DNA of 64,000 nucleotides from Nocardioidaceae bacterium (GCA_030447805.1 JAUJOE010000003.1:171752-235751); one strand, 5' to 3'. Numbered from the stretch's first letter, positions 1 to 14,179 are shown. A program made the numbers and translations. The notes: generated by a model not told the origin, from the letters alone.

Positions 1-48
1 GCGCTTCACACCGGGGCTACGGTGCACCCGGCACAACGACAGCCGAGC

Positions 49-636
49 CTAGCGACCGCTGCTCTCGCGCTCGCCGCCCGGTCGCCATAGCACGTCGCCG
101 ACCTGCACGTTGGCGTGGCGGGCCAAGATGAAGAGCAGGTCGCTGAGGCGGTTGAGGTAGGTCAGCGCGACGGCGTTCATCGACGTTTCGTGCACGGTGA
201 AGGCCGCCCATCCCGACCGCTCAGCTCGCCGTACGACGGTTCGCGCGACATGCAGCAGGGCGGCCCCCGGCGTACCACCGGGCAGGATGAACGACCGCAG
301 CTTCTCCAACGGCTCGTTGTAGTGGTCGCACCAGCGCTCCAGCCGATCGACGTACTCCTGTTCCACCCGTAGCGGCGGAAAGTCTGGGTTCTGCACCGCT
401 GGCGTGCAAAGATCAGCGCCGACGTCGAACAGGTCGTTCTGCACGTGCGTAAGGACCTCCGCCACGTCGGCGTCCAAGTGTCCGAGGGCGAGCGCCACCC
501 CGATGGCGGAGTTGGCTTCGTCGACGTCGGCGTACGCGGCCAGTCTCAGGTCGGTCTTCGTGGTCTCGCTCATGTCGCCGAGACGGGTGGTGCCGGCGTC
601 GCCGGTGCGGGTGTAGATCTTCGTCAGGTTGACCAT
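49..636 (-). CDS. Cob(I)alamin adenosyltransferase, PduO type
   Basis: Enzymes of this family transfer the 5'-deoxyadenosyl group of ATP to cob(I)alamin, making coenzyme B12 in the cytosol. The 195-residue product carries the N-terminal ATP-binding signature TRTGDAGTT at residues 9-17. Near the C-terminus are VRRAER and LNRLSDLLFILAR, which line the active site in PduO proteins. Length is normal. An open frame runs 78 codons further upstream, but that stretch is low in complexity and unlike the family, so I start at the ATG giving MVNLTKIYTR. I see no clear ribosome binding site. It is transcribed away from the decayed acetyltransferase locus on its right and is not obviously in an operon. 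Confidence 0.9.
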   Translation of the reverse strand: MVNLTKIYTRTGDAGTTRLGDMSETTKTDLRLAAYADVDEANSAIGVALALGHLDADVAEVLTHVQNDLFDVGADLCTPAVQNPDFPPLRVEQEYVDRLERWCDHYNEPLEKLRSFILPGGTPGAALLHVARTVVRRAERSGWAAFTVHETSMNAVALTYLNRLSDLLFILARHANVQVGDVLWRPGGERESSGR

Positions 637-748
637 GGCGTCACTGTACGGCGACCCGCTGCCGCGCCAACCGACTGACCAACGTCGGCGCTGGCCAACC
701 CCTGCAAAGGGTTTGCTTCCTGCGGCCCTATTCAGCATGCTTCGAGCG

Positions 749-2163
749 ATGCCGACACTCGATGCGCTCGCCGAGGTCGCGGACGCCGGCCTGCACCCAT
801 GCGTGCGGGCGAGGGTTCCACAGGCGGAGCGGTTCGCGACATTGCGCGAGGAGCTCGAGTGGGCGCTCACAACCGCCGCGACCGATATGGAGTTTGCGCG
901 TGGATTCGCAGCTGCTCAACCGCAGAGTGGTCAACCCGCTGAGGCATACCTGAACCGATGGCTCACGGTGACCGGCGATCTTGACGTTCTCGTTGGTCCT
1001 CGGTACCGGGCGCGCGACCCGCAGCGGCCGTTTGTTGCCGTCGACGCCGCCAGTCGCGTCGTCAAGCCCGGTGACCTGTCGGCTCTGGCTGCAATGACGC
1101 GAGAGTCCTTCGCCTCATTCCGGCCCGGCTACGTCGCATTGTGGTCGTCTGATCCGGCTGGCAGCTGGCCGGGAACCAGGTCCGATAACAGAAATGTGGC
1201 GGGTCGTCTCGGCGACCTTCGACGAAACAGCGTGCCACCTGAGCTGTCTGTCGAGAGCGCAACTGGGCTGGACTTCTACGACCGATATGCACAGATCCAC
1301 CGTGACCACGTGGTGCGTGAGCCCGCGCATGCGTTGCACGCGCGCATTGAGTCACGGGCCGACCTGACCGAGTTGGTTGACGCCGGCACACTCTTCCACG
1401 TGCTGCTGAACGGTCGATGGGCGGGCCTGGTGGCCGCTGAGCCGGGAGTGCAGCACGGCCTTCGCGGCGCGGTCGTGGTCGAGCTGCTACTCGAGCCATC
1501 GCGGACAGGGCTACGGCAAGCACCTGAGCACCCTGCTGGCTCAGCACCTGGAAGCGCCAGACGACCAGTTCCTCCTGGGCACGATCCGCAACCTTGCGGC
1601 ATATCGTGCCGCTCCGGTCGGCGAGATGTCGGCAAGCACGCTGAGTTCCCCGCGGCCGATGGCTGATGGGTGCAGGTTGCACCCATCCCTGCTCGCTGAC
1701 CAGCACCTGGAGCAACGCGCTCTGATTCGAGACGACCAGTGGATCCTGATCCTGGGCACGATCCATGTCGACAACGCGTTGGTTGCCGGCATCTCGATCT
1801 GATCGGCTCGGCGACCATCGCACCTCATTGACGGTCGTCACCAACGTTTTGCGCCGCCTTGTCGGCGGCGTGCGCTCACGGATCAATCTAGCTTTTGAAG
1901 GGTTCATTCGACTGGCGCTTACCCGCTTTCCGGCTGATTGGCTTCGTCCGAGAAGCCCTTCGTCACAACGTGAGCGCCTACGCGCGCGCGGCTGGCCGAA
2001 CTGACAGGTGCCGCGGCCCTTCTCACGACCGACGCTCGGTTGGCCAACGCGCCGAGCGTGCGATGCCGCGTCGAACTGATCTGACCACCTCCCCGGCGTA
2101 CCGTTCGGCCGTCGCCGCCGGTCGCCGAGATGTCGGCGGCGAGGTCATAGTGCCATTGAGGTG
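749..2163 (+). pseudogene. Decayed GNAT acetyltransferase, frameshifted with internal repeats
   Basis: The first 250 codons read as an actinobacterial GNAT protein beginning MPTLDALAEVADAG. Near 1496 the frame changes; the acetyl-CoA loop RGQGYGKHLSTLLAQHL and the following LLGTI continue in another frame. That motif recurs in altered form at about 1700-1800 (ADQHLEQRA, then LGTIHVDNALVAG). The expected C-terminal end (PAYRSAVAAGRRDVGGEVIVPLR-like) appears only at about 2095-2163, some 350 bases late. The locus therefore holds all parts of one gene but with shuffled or duplicated fragments between them. I see no other gene between 1670 and 2187. A misassembled intact gene is an alternative explanation. 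Confidence 0.6.
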
Positions 2164-2187
2164 ACTCGTCCTCAGGAAGGCTGACCC

Positions 2188-3137
2188 ATGCCCAAAAGCG
2201 CTGAACCCGCAACTGCGGAGTTGACCGCGCGCGGACCGTTCGACCTGGCGGCCAGCATCCGCTTCCTCGAAGGTTTCACACGCCGGCGAATCAACCTGTT
2301 GCCGATGGCTCTGGCCTGCTACGGCTGGCGTTCCCCGCAGAGGTCGGCTGGGCGCCAGTTGGTGCTGCCGTCCGCCAGCACGGCCGAGCAGTTTCGGTCG
2401 AGCTGAGCGGCGACGTCGATGACCGAGCCGCGGTTGCTGACCAGGTCGAGCGCATCTTGTCGCTCGATGTCGACGGGTCCGGCTTCTTGGCCCTAGGTCG
2501 GCGCGATCCTGTCGTCGGCGACCTCCAGGCTCGCTACCCCGGCTTGCGGCCGGTGCAGTTCCACTCGCCGTATGAAGCCGCGTGCTGGGCGATCATCGGG
2601 CAACGCATTCGCATCACCCAGGCGGCGGCGATCAGGTCGCGGATCGCCGACGAGTGTGGACACCCAGTCACCGTCGCCGGACAACGCTTGACAGCATTCC
2701 CCGGCCCCGAGCAGCTGCAGCGCTGCTCGTTCCCGGGTCTCCCCGCGATCAAGGTCGATCGCCTGCGCGGGGTGGCTTCCGCTGCGCTCGAGGGACACCT
2801 CGCCGCGGCTCAGCTCCGGTCCGTCGACCCCGACATTGCCCTCGCCCAGTTGACCGAGATTTCCGGGATCGGACCCTTCTCGGCGGAGCTCATCCTGGCG
2901 CGCGGTGCCGGACACCCCGACGTGTTCCCCACCGCCGAGCGCCGGCTGCACGAAGAGATGACCCTCGCGTATGGGCTCACCGATCCGTCCATAGACCAGC
3001 TCGCCGCCATCGCCAACGGCTGGCGGCCGTACCGGACCTGGGTTGGGCTTCTTCTGCGCACCCGCCGCGAAGACGACACGCACGAGATCGCGGGGGCGGT
3101 CGGACTTAGCCGGCGCGGCGCTCAGCCTCGGCTTTGA
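2188..3137 (+). CDS. AlkA-like DNA-3-methyladenine glycosylase (HhH-GPD fold), one frameshift
   Basis: It is probably a base-excision repair glycosylase of the AlkA/HhH-GPD superfamily. The first part (ARGPFDLAASIRFLEGF) is in one frame. From about 2300 the protein continues in the next (LLRLAFPAEVGWAPVGAAVR), then the HhH-GPD core with EISGIGPFSAELILARGAG as the helix-hairpin-helix. One missing base near 2285-2300 restores about 315 residues, normal for AlkA-like proteins. After the hairpin, where AlkA has its catalytic Asp (the PDD motif), this protein reads FPTAERRL, so the usual Asp is not seen; activity on DNA is uncertain. The 3' end overlaps the convergent SRPBCC gene by 32 bases. A preceding GGAAGG-like sequence near 2175 may serve as ribosome binding site. 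Confidence 0.75.
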
Positions 3138-3663
3138 CAGCCGCGAACGACGCCTCGACGACTGCCTCCCACTTGGCGGCGACCACATCACCCCACCGCC
3201 GGCCAAGACCCCACAGGTCGGTGCCGAGCTCGCCGTCGTACGTCAGGAGCGTCCCATCGCCCTGCTCGAGCAGCCGAAACGACTCGACCACATGCGGTAC
3301 GGGGCCGCGCACCAGGCGGAAGTCGACCCGTTCGGGGCGGGTGAACCGGACTGTCTCGACCGTGGTCGCCTGGAGCTTGCCGCGAACCGGCGTGAAGTGG
3401 GCGGCCAACACCATGTCGGAGCCCCGCTCCAGGACAGCCACCTTTGCCCGCATCGCCCGCGGTGCCCGGACGTCGTACGGCGCCGCTATCACGTCGAAAA
3501 CCGTCTCGCGCGGCGCCTGGACCTCGATGCTCAGCGGGCCTAGCGGTCTGCTGGTGCGACCCACCCCTAGGTTGACCGGAACGGCCCCGGTGACCAGGCC
3601 GAGATAGACGCCAACACCGGCACTACCCGCAAGTGCGGACGCAGCCATCGTTGTCGGTTTCAT
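3106..3663 (-). CDS. SRPBCC (START-like) family protein with N-terminal hydrophobic segment
   Basis: The protein has 185 residues. Residues 7-30 are small and hydrophobic (AASALAGSAGVGVYLGLVTGAVP), giving a likely membrane anchor or signal segment. The rest matches the polyketide-cyclase/SRPBCC fold: it opens with SIEVQAPRETVFDVIAAPY, where the phrase 'APRETVFDVI' is typical, and ends in an amphipathic helix (AAKWEAVVEASFAAVKAEAERR). The family binds hydrophobic ligands in a helix-grip pocket; no ligand can be inferred here. The start is the ATG at 3661-3663. It is convergent with the AlkA-like gene and divergent from the dehydratase gene, with 84 bases between. Confidence 0.75.
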   Translation of the reverse strand: MKPTTMAASALAGSAGVGVYLGLVTGAVPVNLGVGRTSRPLGPLSIEVQAPRETVFDVIAAPYDVRAPRAMRAKVAVLERGSDMVLAAHFTPVRGKLQATTVETVRFTRPERVDFRLVRGPVPHVVESFRLLEQGDGTLLTYDGELGTDLWGLGRRWGDVVAAKWEAVVEASFAAVKAEAERRAG

Positions 3664-3747
3664 GCCCCCCACTCTGGCACGGCGGCGTCGTGACACGCGC
3701 GACCTGTCCAAGCCTGTCGATCGCACCGTCTGTGCAAGACTCCCCGG

Positions 3748-4719
3748 ATGCCTTTCAGCCTCGACGAGTTGGCCTCCGCGCGCGACGTCGTACGCCGTTG
3801 GGTGCCGCCGACGCCGCAGTACCAATGGCCGCTTCTCGGTGAAGTCGTCGGCGCCGAGGTGTGGGTCAAACACGAGAACCACACCCCGACGGGTGCGTTC
3901 AAGGTGCGGGGCGGCCTGGTGTACGTCGACCGGTTGCGCGCCCACCGGCCGCACGTCACCGGCATCGTCTCGGCGACGCGTGGCAACCATGGGCAGAGCC
4001 TCGCGTTCGCCGGTCGAGCCGCCGGGCTCGACGTCACCATCGTGGCGCCGATCGGCAACAGCCCGGACAAGAACGCTGCCATGCGGGCCCTCGGTGCCGA
4101 GGTGATCGAACACGGTCACGACTTCCAGGCGGCCCGCGAGTACGCACTGGAACTTGCCGACGAGCGCACCCTGGAGGCGGTCCCCGCTTACCACCCCGAT
4201 CTTGTACTCGGCGTGGCCACCTACGCGGCTGAGTTGTTCGAGGCAGTCGAGCGACTTGACACCGTGTACGTCCCGATCGGGATGGGCTCGGGCATCAGCG
4301 GGCTCATCCGGGTTCGGGATCTTCTTGGCCTGCGCACCGAGATCGTGGGAGTCGTCGCGGAGCGCGCCCCGGCGTACTCGCGCTCGTTCACCACCAGAGC
4401 GGTGTGCTCAAGCGATACCGCCGACACGTTCGTTGACGGGGTCGCCTGCCGCGTCCCGGACACCGATGCGGTTCGACTGATCAACGCCGGCGCTGCTCGC
4501 ATTGTCGAGGTCAGCGAGGATGAGACTGCGGAGGCAATTCGAGTCGTCTTTGCTACCACGCATAACGCAGCTGAGCCGGCCGGCGCGATCGCCTTGGCCG
4601 GCCTGCTGGCCGAACGCGAACTCGTCCACGGCCGACGCGTCGCGGTCATCCAGACCGGCGGCAACATCGACACCGTCATGTTCTGCGACGTACTGGCCGG
4701 TCTCACCCCCAAGGTGTAA
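3748..4719 (+). CDS. Threonine/serine dehydratase-like PLP enzyme (fold type II)
   Basis: The 323-residue protein is a fold-type-II PLP enzyme. The cofactor lysine is K52 in PTGAFKVRGG, the substrate loop is SATRGNHGQSLA, and the glycine loop that holds the PLP phosphate is GMGSGISG. The C-terminal QTGGNID is where these enzymes carry the residue facing the pyridine nitrogen. Family members deaminate L-threonine or L-serine to 2-oxobutyrate or pyruvate. There is no C-terminal ACT domain, so it is more like the catabolic or unregulated forms than allosteric IlvA. Actinobacterial relatives are often annotated only as threonine dehydratase or pyridoxal-dependent enzyme. It stands alone, followed 82 bases later by a phosphotransferase gene. 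Confidence 0.85.
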   Translation: MPFSLDELASARDVVRRWVPPTPQYQWPLLGEVVGAEVWVKHENHTPTGAFKVRGGLVYVDRLRAHRPHVTGIVSATRGNHGQSLAFAGRAAGLDVTIVAPIGNSPDKNAAMRALGAEVIEHGHDFQAAREYALELADERTLEAVPAYHPDLVLGVATYAAELFEAVERLDTVYVPIGMGSGISGLIRVRDLLGLRTEIVGVVAERAPAYSRSFTTRAVCSSDTADTFVDGVACRVPDTDAVRLINAGAARIVEVSEDETAEAIRVVFATTHNAAEPAGAIALAGLLAERELVHGRRVAVIQTGGNIDTVMFCDVLAGLTPKV

Positions 4720-4801
4720 GCCGAAGACCTAGCCGGGCAGGCAGGCGAAAGCTCTTCTGAGCTCCGACAGTTGCTAGGCAATTCAAGGCAGGATCTGGGG
4801 C

Positions 4802-5791
4802 ATGCAGGCTGCCGATCATGTAATCGCCCCGCTCAAGCATTGGCAGTTGAGCGAGGTTACCGCAGTGAACCAGACCTTCTTGGGCACGATGAATGACACC
4901 TTCATCGTTACGACGTCAGATCGGCGGGTTGTACTCCGCCAGCACCGGCTCAGCAGGTGCCGCGCCATGGTGGAGCGCGAACATGCGTTGATGGCACACG
5001 CCCGCGAACGTGGCGTGCCCTGCCCAAAGGCGCTAGTCGCCCGGTCCGGTGAGCGGTTCATTGAGGAGGCGGGTCGGCTGTATTCCCTGTTCGAGCACGC
5101 ACCCGGCCAGCAGGTGCGCAGACGCCACCTGACCGCAAAGCATGCCGCGTCGATGGGTGCGGCGCTGGCTCAGGTGCACGACTCGATCGCCGACTGCGCG
5201 CCGGTTCAAGGCCGGCCGTCAGACGAGCCCTGGGGGACCGCGGAGCTGCCCACGTCGGCAGAGACGGCCCATCTACTCCAGCGACTCTTGACTGCCATTC
5301 AGCGGCGAACGGAGGCGACTGAGGTTGATCGGTGGGCACAGGAACGCGTTGGCAGCCAACTGGCCTGGCTGGAGGCCCATCCTGGCGAACCGCCGACTCT
5401 GTGTAGCCGTGAAAGCCGAACGCTGCACGGGGACTACCAAGACTCAAACGTGTTCTTCGACGACCATCAGCAAGTCTGTGCCGTGATCGATTGGGACAAT
5501 TCAGGGTATGGGTCCACCGCCGGCGAGATGCTTCGCGCAATGTTGCTGAGTTTCGACCTCGACGCGGAGCTGTGCCAGGCCTTCCTTGACGGCTACCGAG
5601 ACATCCGTGCAGCGGATCTCGAAGACCTTTACCTCGAAGCGGAGCTGTACAGCTGGCGCAAACTCCATGACACCTGGATCTACGACACCGTCTACCTGAA
5701 TGGGGACAGTCGCCCGAGCCGCTTCATCACTCCGGGAACTTATGCGCCCTTCATCGACCGCTGGAAAGCCGTGCACAGCACACTGCGCTAG
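4802..5791 (+). CDS. Aminoglycoside phosphotransferase-fold kinase (APH family)
   Basis: The 329-residue cytosolic kinase-like protein has the catalytic loop LHGDYQDSNVFF (His209-Gly-Asp) and the metal-binding VIDWDNSGYG about 20 residues later, both diagnostic of the APH/choline kinase/homoserine kinase II superfamily. The N-terminal lobe has the beta hairpin NDTFIVTTSDRRVVLRQHR. Many chromosomal members phosphorylate small metabolites rather than antibiotics, and nothing here identifies the substrate. The C-terminal end (ELYSWRKLHDTWIYDTVYL) resembles HSK2-like kinases. The ATG start lies close to the only upstream purine-rich stretch (AGGCAGGATCTGGGGC). Confidence 0.8.
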   Translation: MQAADHVIAPLKHWQLSEVTAVNQTFLGTMNDTFIVTTSDRRVVLRQHRLSRCRAMVEREHALMAHARERGVPCPKALVARSGERFIEEAGRLYSLFEHAPGQQVRRRHLTAKHAASMGAALAQVHDSIADCAPVQGRPSDEPWGTAELPTSAETAHLLQRLLTAIQRRTEATEVDRWAQERVGSQLAWLEAHPGEPPTLCSRESRTLHGDYQDSNVFFDDHQQVCAVIDWDNSGYGSTAGEMLRAMLLSFDLDAELCQAFLDGYRDIRAADLEDLYLEAELYSWRKLHDTWIYDTVYLNGDSRPSRFITPGTYAPFIDRWKAVHSTLR

Positions 5792-5843
5792 GCGTGGTGG
5801 CAAGCCAATTTTTCTTTTCCACAACTGGGCCGCCACGCCCAGT
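5792..5843. repeat. Inverted repeats after the phosphotransferase gene
   Basis: Directly after the stop codon, GGCGTGGTGGC (5792-5802) is partly complementary to GCCGCCACGCC (5829-5839). A tighter perfect stem, ACTGGGC/GCCCAGT (5824-5830 and 5837-5843), lies within it. There is a T-rich loop (TTTTTCTTTT) but no T-run after the stem. It may be a terminator of the kinase gene or an operator for the HNH gene that begins 30 bases later. Confidence 0.5.
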
Positions 5844-5873
5844 TTGTCGGTGGGGTGGTCTATTGTCGTATGC

Positions 5874-7385
5874 ATGTTCGAGCCAGTGGTAAGAGACGAC
5901 GAGGGTCGGGTGATCGACCCCCGCGACCTGCCCCCAACCAGGGGATGTCGCTGTTCTGCGCGTCGCAGCTCGACCGGTTCACCGCGGTGCTGTCAGCGAA
6001 CATCGAGGCCCTGGAGGAGGACAACCAGCTCGAACTCGGTGCCCACCTGAGCTCGTGTGTGGCGACCCTGGAGTGGATGAAGTGCCGGGTCGCGTCAAGT
6101 CTGGGAGTCAAGGACGCCACCGACCCGGTGGTGGCGCACACCGCCGCAGCCGGCCGCGGTCGGCCGATCATGCGGACCCTGGGTGGTGACGGCACCCCGG
6201 CGGTGTCGGAGTTTCTGGTCCCGGAGGTCGCGTTGGCGTTCGGGTGCTCCGAACGCGACGCCACCAGCTACCTCGCCGTCGGCCTGGATCTGCGGTTTCG
6301 GTTGCGGTGCACCAACGCCGAGTTCGGCGGCGGCCGGATCAGCTACGGCCACGCCAAGGTGATCTCCGAAGCCACCCGGCACCTGCCGGTCGACGCCGCC
6401 GAGGCCCTGGACGCCGTGCTGGCCGACGCGGCGACCACCCGCACCCCCGCCCGGTTGCGGATCCTGGCCCGCCGCAAAGCCGCCGCCGCCGACCCGGCCG
6501 GGTTCGCCAACCGGCACCAGACCGCGATGAGCAACCGGGGCACGGCGACGTTCCCCCTCGGCGACGGCATGGGCAGCTTCTGCCTCACCACCTCACTCAC
6601 GGCGGCGGTCGCGGTCGCCGACCAAATCGATGGGTGGGCCGCCAAACTGCGCACCCTGCTACCCGACGTGCCCCTTGACGCGCACCGCGCCGACGCCGCC
6701 ACCCGCCTCCTGCTCGGGCAGCACCCCCTCACCGGTCACAACCTGTTGACCACGAGCGCCCACAGCGATCCAGACCGAAACAGACGGCGACCGCTGCGTC
6801 GGCGGCCACCGACGTCGTGCCGGGCGCTCCCCACGACCCGGCCTGGCTCCCGGCCCGCACCGAGCTGCGGGTCACGATGACCGCTGACACCCTGCTCGGC
6901 GTCGACGACGACACCTGTGACCTGGACGGGCACGGCCCGATCACCGCCGCCCAAGCCCGCCGGCTCGCGCTGCAATCGGTGTCGGTGAAGCTGCGGCGGG
7001 TGTTCACCGACCCGGCCGACAACTCCATCCTGTTCCTCGACGCCAACCGCTACCGGTTCACCGGTGACCAGATCGCCTGCATCACCACCCTGCACCCCTA
7101 CTCCACCTTCCCCGGCGCCACCACCCCAGCCGGGCGCTGCGACATCGACCACCTCAACGAGTACCGCACCGGGGCCGCCGGCCGACGCCGACGAGGCCCG
7201 CCCGATCCGGCGACCCTCCCGGGCAGACGGTGGTGACGAACGGTCAACCCCTGGGTCGGCGACATCACCGTCCGAAGACCCACGGCGGCTGGAAAGTCCG
7301 TGCCGATCCCCACGACCCACACACGTTCCACTGGACCAGCCCACGCGGCCGCACCTACACCGTCAACGACACCGACGGCGCTTGA
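5874..7385 (+). CDS. DUF222/HNH endonuclease (13E12 repeat family), several frameshifts
   Basis: This is a member of the actinobacterial 13E12 family: an N-terminal DUF222 helical domain (GMSLFCASQLDRFTAVLSAN through RADAATRLLLGQHPL) and a C-terminal HNH nuclease. The HNH elements are CDIDHLNEY at about 7140-7165 and, after another frame change, RRHHRPKTHGGW at about 7260-7290. The gene closes HWTSPRGRTYTVNDTDGA. At least three frame changes are needed (near 5930, 6790 and 7170-7230), and the middle between the HNH halves looks shortened. The N-terminus reads MFEPVVRDDEGRVIDPRDLPP. Such genes are multi-copy and mobile-like in actinobacteria; their role is not established. This copy may be a true pseudogene. 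Confidence 0.75.
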
Positions 7386-7410
7386 CTCCGCCGCCTCAGC
7401 GCGTGACGGC

Positions 7411-7872
7411 TCACTCAAAGATGCGGTCGTGTCGCGGGGGTGCCGCTTCGGTCCAGGCCAGGAAGCCGGTGAGAGCGCTTTCACTCATAGCCAGCTCGAT
7501 GGTGCGCCCCGAGTCCAGGCGGGCAGCGACAACGACGTGGCCGCCGTACAGCGAAAACGCCTCGGCACCGTGCGGCTTACGCCGGGTGAGGACGGTCAGC
7601 CCTCGGGAGAACGTGTACTTCGGTCGGAGGGAGAACGAGAAGACGCGAAACCACTCAACGTCGGAGTCGGAGTACCGGCCCAGCCCGAGGGTCCAACCGC
7701 GAGCCGACGCCGCCGCGCTGGCCTTCGCCGGTGGCTGCATGCGAACGCTGCACTCGAAGGTGCCCCCGGAGCGGCTCAGTAAGCGACGTCGGACAAACAG
7801 GAACACGAAGGCCAGTACGGCAAGCGCCCCGACCAGCCCAAAGCCGTCGAGGAGGCTTTGCCACCAAGCCAT
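7411..7872 (-). CDS. DUF2550 membrane-anchored protein downstream of atpC
   Basis: The protein has 153 residues. One transmembrane helix lies at about residues 10-27 (GFGLVGALAVLAFVFLFVRR), followed by a cytoplasmic domain containing CSVRM, RGWTLGLGRYSDSDVEWFRVFS and LTRRKPHGAEAF, which match the conserved blocks of DUF2550. This family sits directly downstream of atpC across actinobacteria (the Rv1312 position in M. tuberculosis), and here the gap is 31 bases, so it is likely the last gene of the ATP synthase operon. Its function is unknown. Confidence 0.8.
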   Translation of the reverse strand: MAWWQSLLDGFGLVGALAVLAFVFLFVRRRLLSRSGGTFECSVRMQPPAKASAAASARGWTLGLGRYSDSDVEWFRVFSFSLRPKYTFSRGLTVLTRRKPHGAEAFSLYGGHVVVAARLDSGRTIELAMSESALTGFLAWTEAAPPRHDRIFE

Positions 7873-7903
7873 TCACACCTCCCGGCCACGCGCACCTCCG
7901 TGG

Positions 7904-8295
7904 CTACGACGCCTTCTCCGCTGCCCGGATGCGGGCCTCAGCCAGGCGGACCTTGGCCTCCGCATCAGGTGAGTCGTCACCGGCCTGCTGCGCCTGCTCA
8001 AGGTCGCTCCGGGCCTTGGCCAGGTCGATCTCGTGCGACAACTCGGCGTGCTCCGCGAGGATCGACACCCGGTTGTTGGCGACCGACATGAATCCGCCGT
8101 CGACGACGGCATACACCCGCTCGTTGTCGATGGTGACGACCTCTACGCCGCTTTCGACCAGCACCGAGAGCACCGGGGCGTGGTCCTTTAGTACGCCGAC
8201 CTCGCCGTCGGTCGTCCGGGCGAGCACCAACGTCGCCTCGCCCGACCATACGACGCGGTCGGCTGCAACGAGCTCGACCTGCAGGTTGTCTGGCA

Positions 8296-8296
<1 letters not shown>
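7904..8296 (-). CDS. atpC: F1Fo ATP synthase epsilon subunit
   Basis: The 130-residue epsilon subunit of the F1 central stalk couples rotation to the c-ring and can inhibit ATP hydrolysis. The N-terminal beta-barrel begins MPDNLQVELVAADRVVWSGEA and includes GEVGVLKDHAPVLSVL. The C-terminal helical hairpin is the alanine- and arginine-rich SRIHA-like end (AEAKVRLAEARIRAAEKAS). The start codon overlaps the atpD stop (ATGA), so translation is probably coupled. Confidence 0.95.
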
Positions 8297-10769
<2,473 letters not shown>

Positions 10770-10772
10770 GCC

Positions 10773-12412
<1,640 letters not shown>

Positions 12413-12483
12413 GGCGTTCCTACCTGCTCTCTTTGCTCGTCGTGCTCGGGTGTCCGGCTTGCCTGTTCGGGCTTGATGGGGGG

Positions 12484-13293
12484 CTAGGTGGTGAGGCGGC
12501 GGCGCGCTTCGTCGAGGCGGCTGGCGACGGTGCCGTCGATCACCTCGTCGCCGAGCTCGACGCGGATGCCGCCGAGAACAGCGGGGTCGACGACGACATT
12601 GATGTGCACGTCGCGGTCGTACATGCGGCGCAGCGCAGCGACCAGTTGGTCGTGCTCGGCAGTGGTGAGCTCGATAGCGGTTCGGACGACAGCGACGACG
12701 CGGTGCTGGCGGTCCGCAGCCACCTTCTGATAGCCGTCGAGCGCGGCTTCGTACGACCGCTCCCGCGAGGCTACTGCCCGCACTGCGAGCTGGGTCGCCG
12801 CCGGCGACGCCTTTGCTTCGAGCAGCGATCTCACCAGTTGCTGCCGGTGAGCTGTCGGTACCTGCGTGTTGCTGATCGCGTCGCGCAGGCGGGGGTCACC
12901 GGTGACAACCCGGCCGAACCTGAACAGCTCGTCTTCGAGGTTGTCGAGACCGGCCGCGTGCTCTGCGGAGATGACGACAGCCAGCACACCGAGATGCTCG
13001 ACGGCCTCGACCATGTCCCTGGCCGAGGACCAGCGGGCGCCAGCTGCGGTGGCGAGCACGTCGACCGCGGCGTCGCCGATCTTCCCGCCGAAGATGGCTT
13101 GAACCAACGACGTCTTGGCGTCCGCGCTGGCGGAGGGGTCCGTTAGGGCTCGCCGTAGCGAGCCTTGGCTGCGCAACACATCCGCCACCGCAAACAGGTC
13201 CTCACCGAGGCGGTCGCCACCGCCTGACGCGGCAAGCTCGCTGACCCGGTCCTGCGACCGGGCGAGACTCTCGGCTGAGAAACCGCGAAGCAT
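12484..13293 (-). CDS. atpH: F1Fo ATP synthase delta subunit
   Basis: The 269-residue delta subunit joins the top of F1 to the peripheral stalk. It is longer than the roughly 180-residue E. coli form, as in other actinobacteria. The N-terminal helical bundle ([20 protein letters not shown]) and the C-terminal OSCP-type end ([26 protein letters not shown]) are clear. The start ATG overlaps the atpF stop (ATGA). A 71-base gap with no clear structure separates it from atpA. Confidence 0.93.
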   Translation of the reverse strand: MLRGFSAESLARSQDRVSELAASGGGDRLGEDLFAVADVLRSQGSLRRALTDPSASADAKTSLVQAIFGGKIGDAAVDVLATAAGARWSSARDMVEAVEHLGVLAVVISAEHAAGLDNLEDELFRFGRVVTGDPRLRDAISNTQVPTAHRQQLVRSLLEAKASPAATQLAVRAVASRERSYEAALDGYQKVAADRQHRVVAVVRTAIELTTAEHDQLVAALRRMYDRDVHINVVVDPAVLGGIRVELGDEVIDGTVASRLDEARRRLTT

Positions 13294-13850
13294 CAGCGCT
13301 GCCTCATCGACGTACCGCTTTGTTCCACTTCGACGCTGTGCCCATCAAGCTCGGCGATGAAGCGATCAACAGTACGTCGTTTGCGCGCCTCGTCCTCGAG
13401 GGATTCACCGACGATGCGGCCGGCCAGGTCGGTCGCCAAGGTGCCGACCTCGGACTTCAGCTGGGCGAGCACCTGTTGGCGCTCGGCGTCCATCTGGGCA
13501 GAGGCGGCGGCGGTGATGCGGCTGGCCTCGGCCTGGGCCTGCTCGCGCATCTCGACCACGATCTGCGCGCCCTGTTCGCGCGCCTCCTCACGGATGCGGG
13601 CCGCCTCGTGCCGCGCCTCGACAAGCTGCGACCGGTACTGGTTCTCGGCTGCCTCAGCGTCCGCTTTCGCCGCTTCGAGCTCCTCGAACTGCCGACGGAT
13701 GCCCTCCTGCCGTTCGGTCAGCGCCTTGTTGATGGGCGGTATGACGTAGCGGGCAAGGACCAGCAGGACCAGCGCAAAGGCGAACAGCTCGACGAAGAAC
13801 GTGGCGTTCGGTACGAGGAAGTTGCTCTCTGCCAGATTCGTCGTAGGCAT
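13293..13850 (-). CDS. atpF: F1Fo ATP synthase b subunit
   Basis: The 185-residue peripheral-stalk subunit has one N-terminal membrane helix (FFVELFAFALVLLVLARYVI, about residues 18-37) followed by a long charged coiled-coil rich in Ala, Glu and Gln (EELEAAKADAEAAENQY, AEASRITAAASAQMDAERQQ). It is followed with ATGA overlap by atpH and preceded by atpE with 20 bases between. Confidence 0.95.
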   Translation of the reverse strand: MPTTNLAESNFLVPNATFFVELFAFALVLLVLARYVIPPINKALTERQEGIRRQFEELEAAKADAEAAENQYRSQLVEARHEAARIREEAREQGAQIVVEMREQAQAEASRITAAASAQMDAERQQVLAQLKSEVGTLATDLAGRIVGESLEDEARKRRTVDRFIAELDGHSVEVEQSGTSMRQR

Positions 13851-13870
13851 GACAGTGGTGTCCTTAAGTC

Positions 13871-14155
<285 letters not shown>

Positions 14156-14160
14156 CTAGG

Positions 14161-14179
14161 GCCGGAGATTGTCTCCGGC
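14161..14179. other. Stem-loop between atpB and atpE
   Basis: GCCGGAGA (14161-14168) pairs perfectly with TCTCCGGC (14172-14179) across a 3-base loop. It lies in the 104-base gap between two genes of the same operon and has no U-tract, so an RNA-stability or attenuation role before the highly translated atpE is more likely than termination. Confidence 0.5.
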
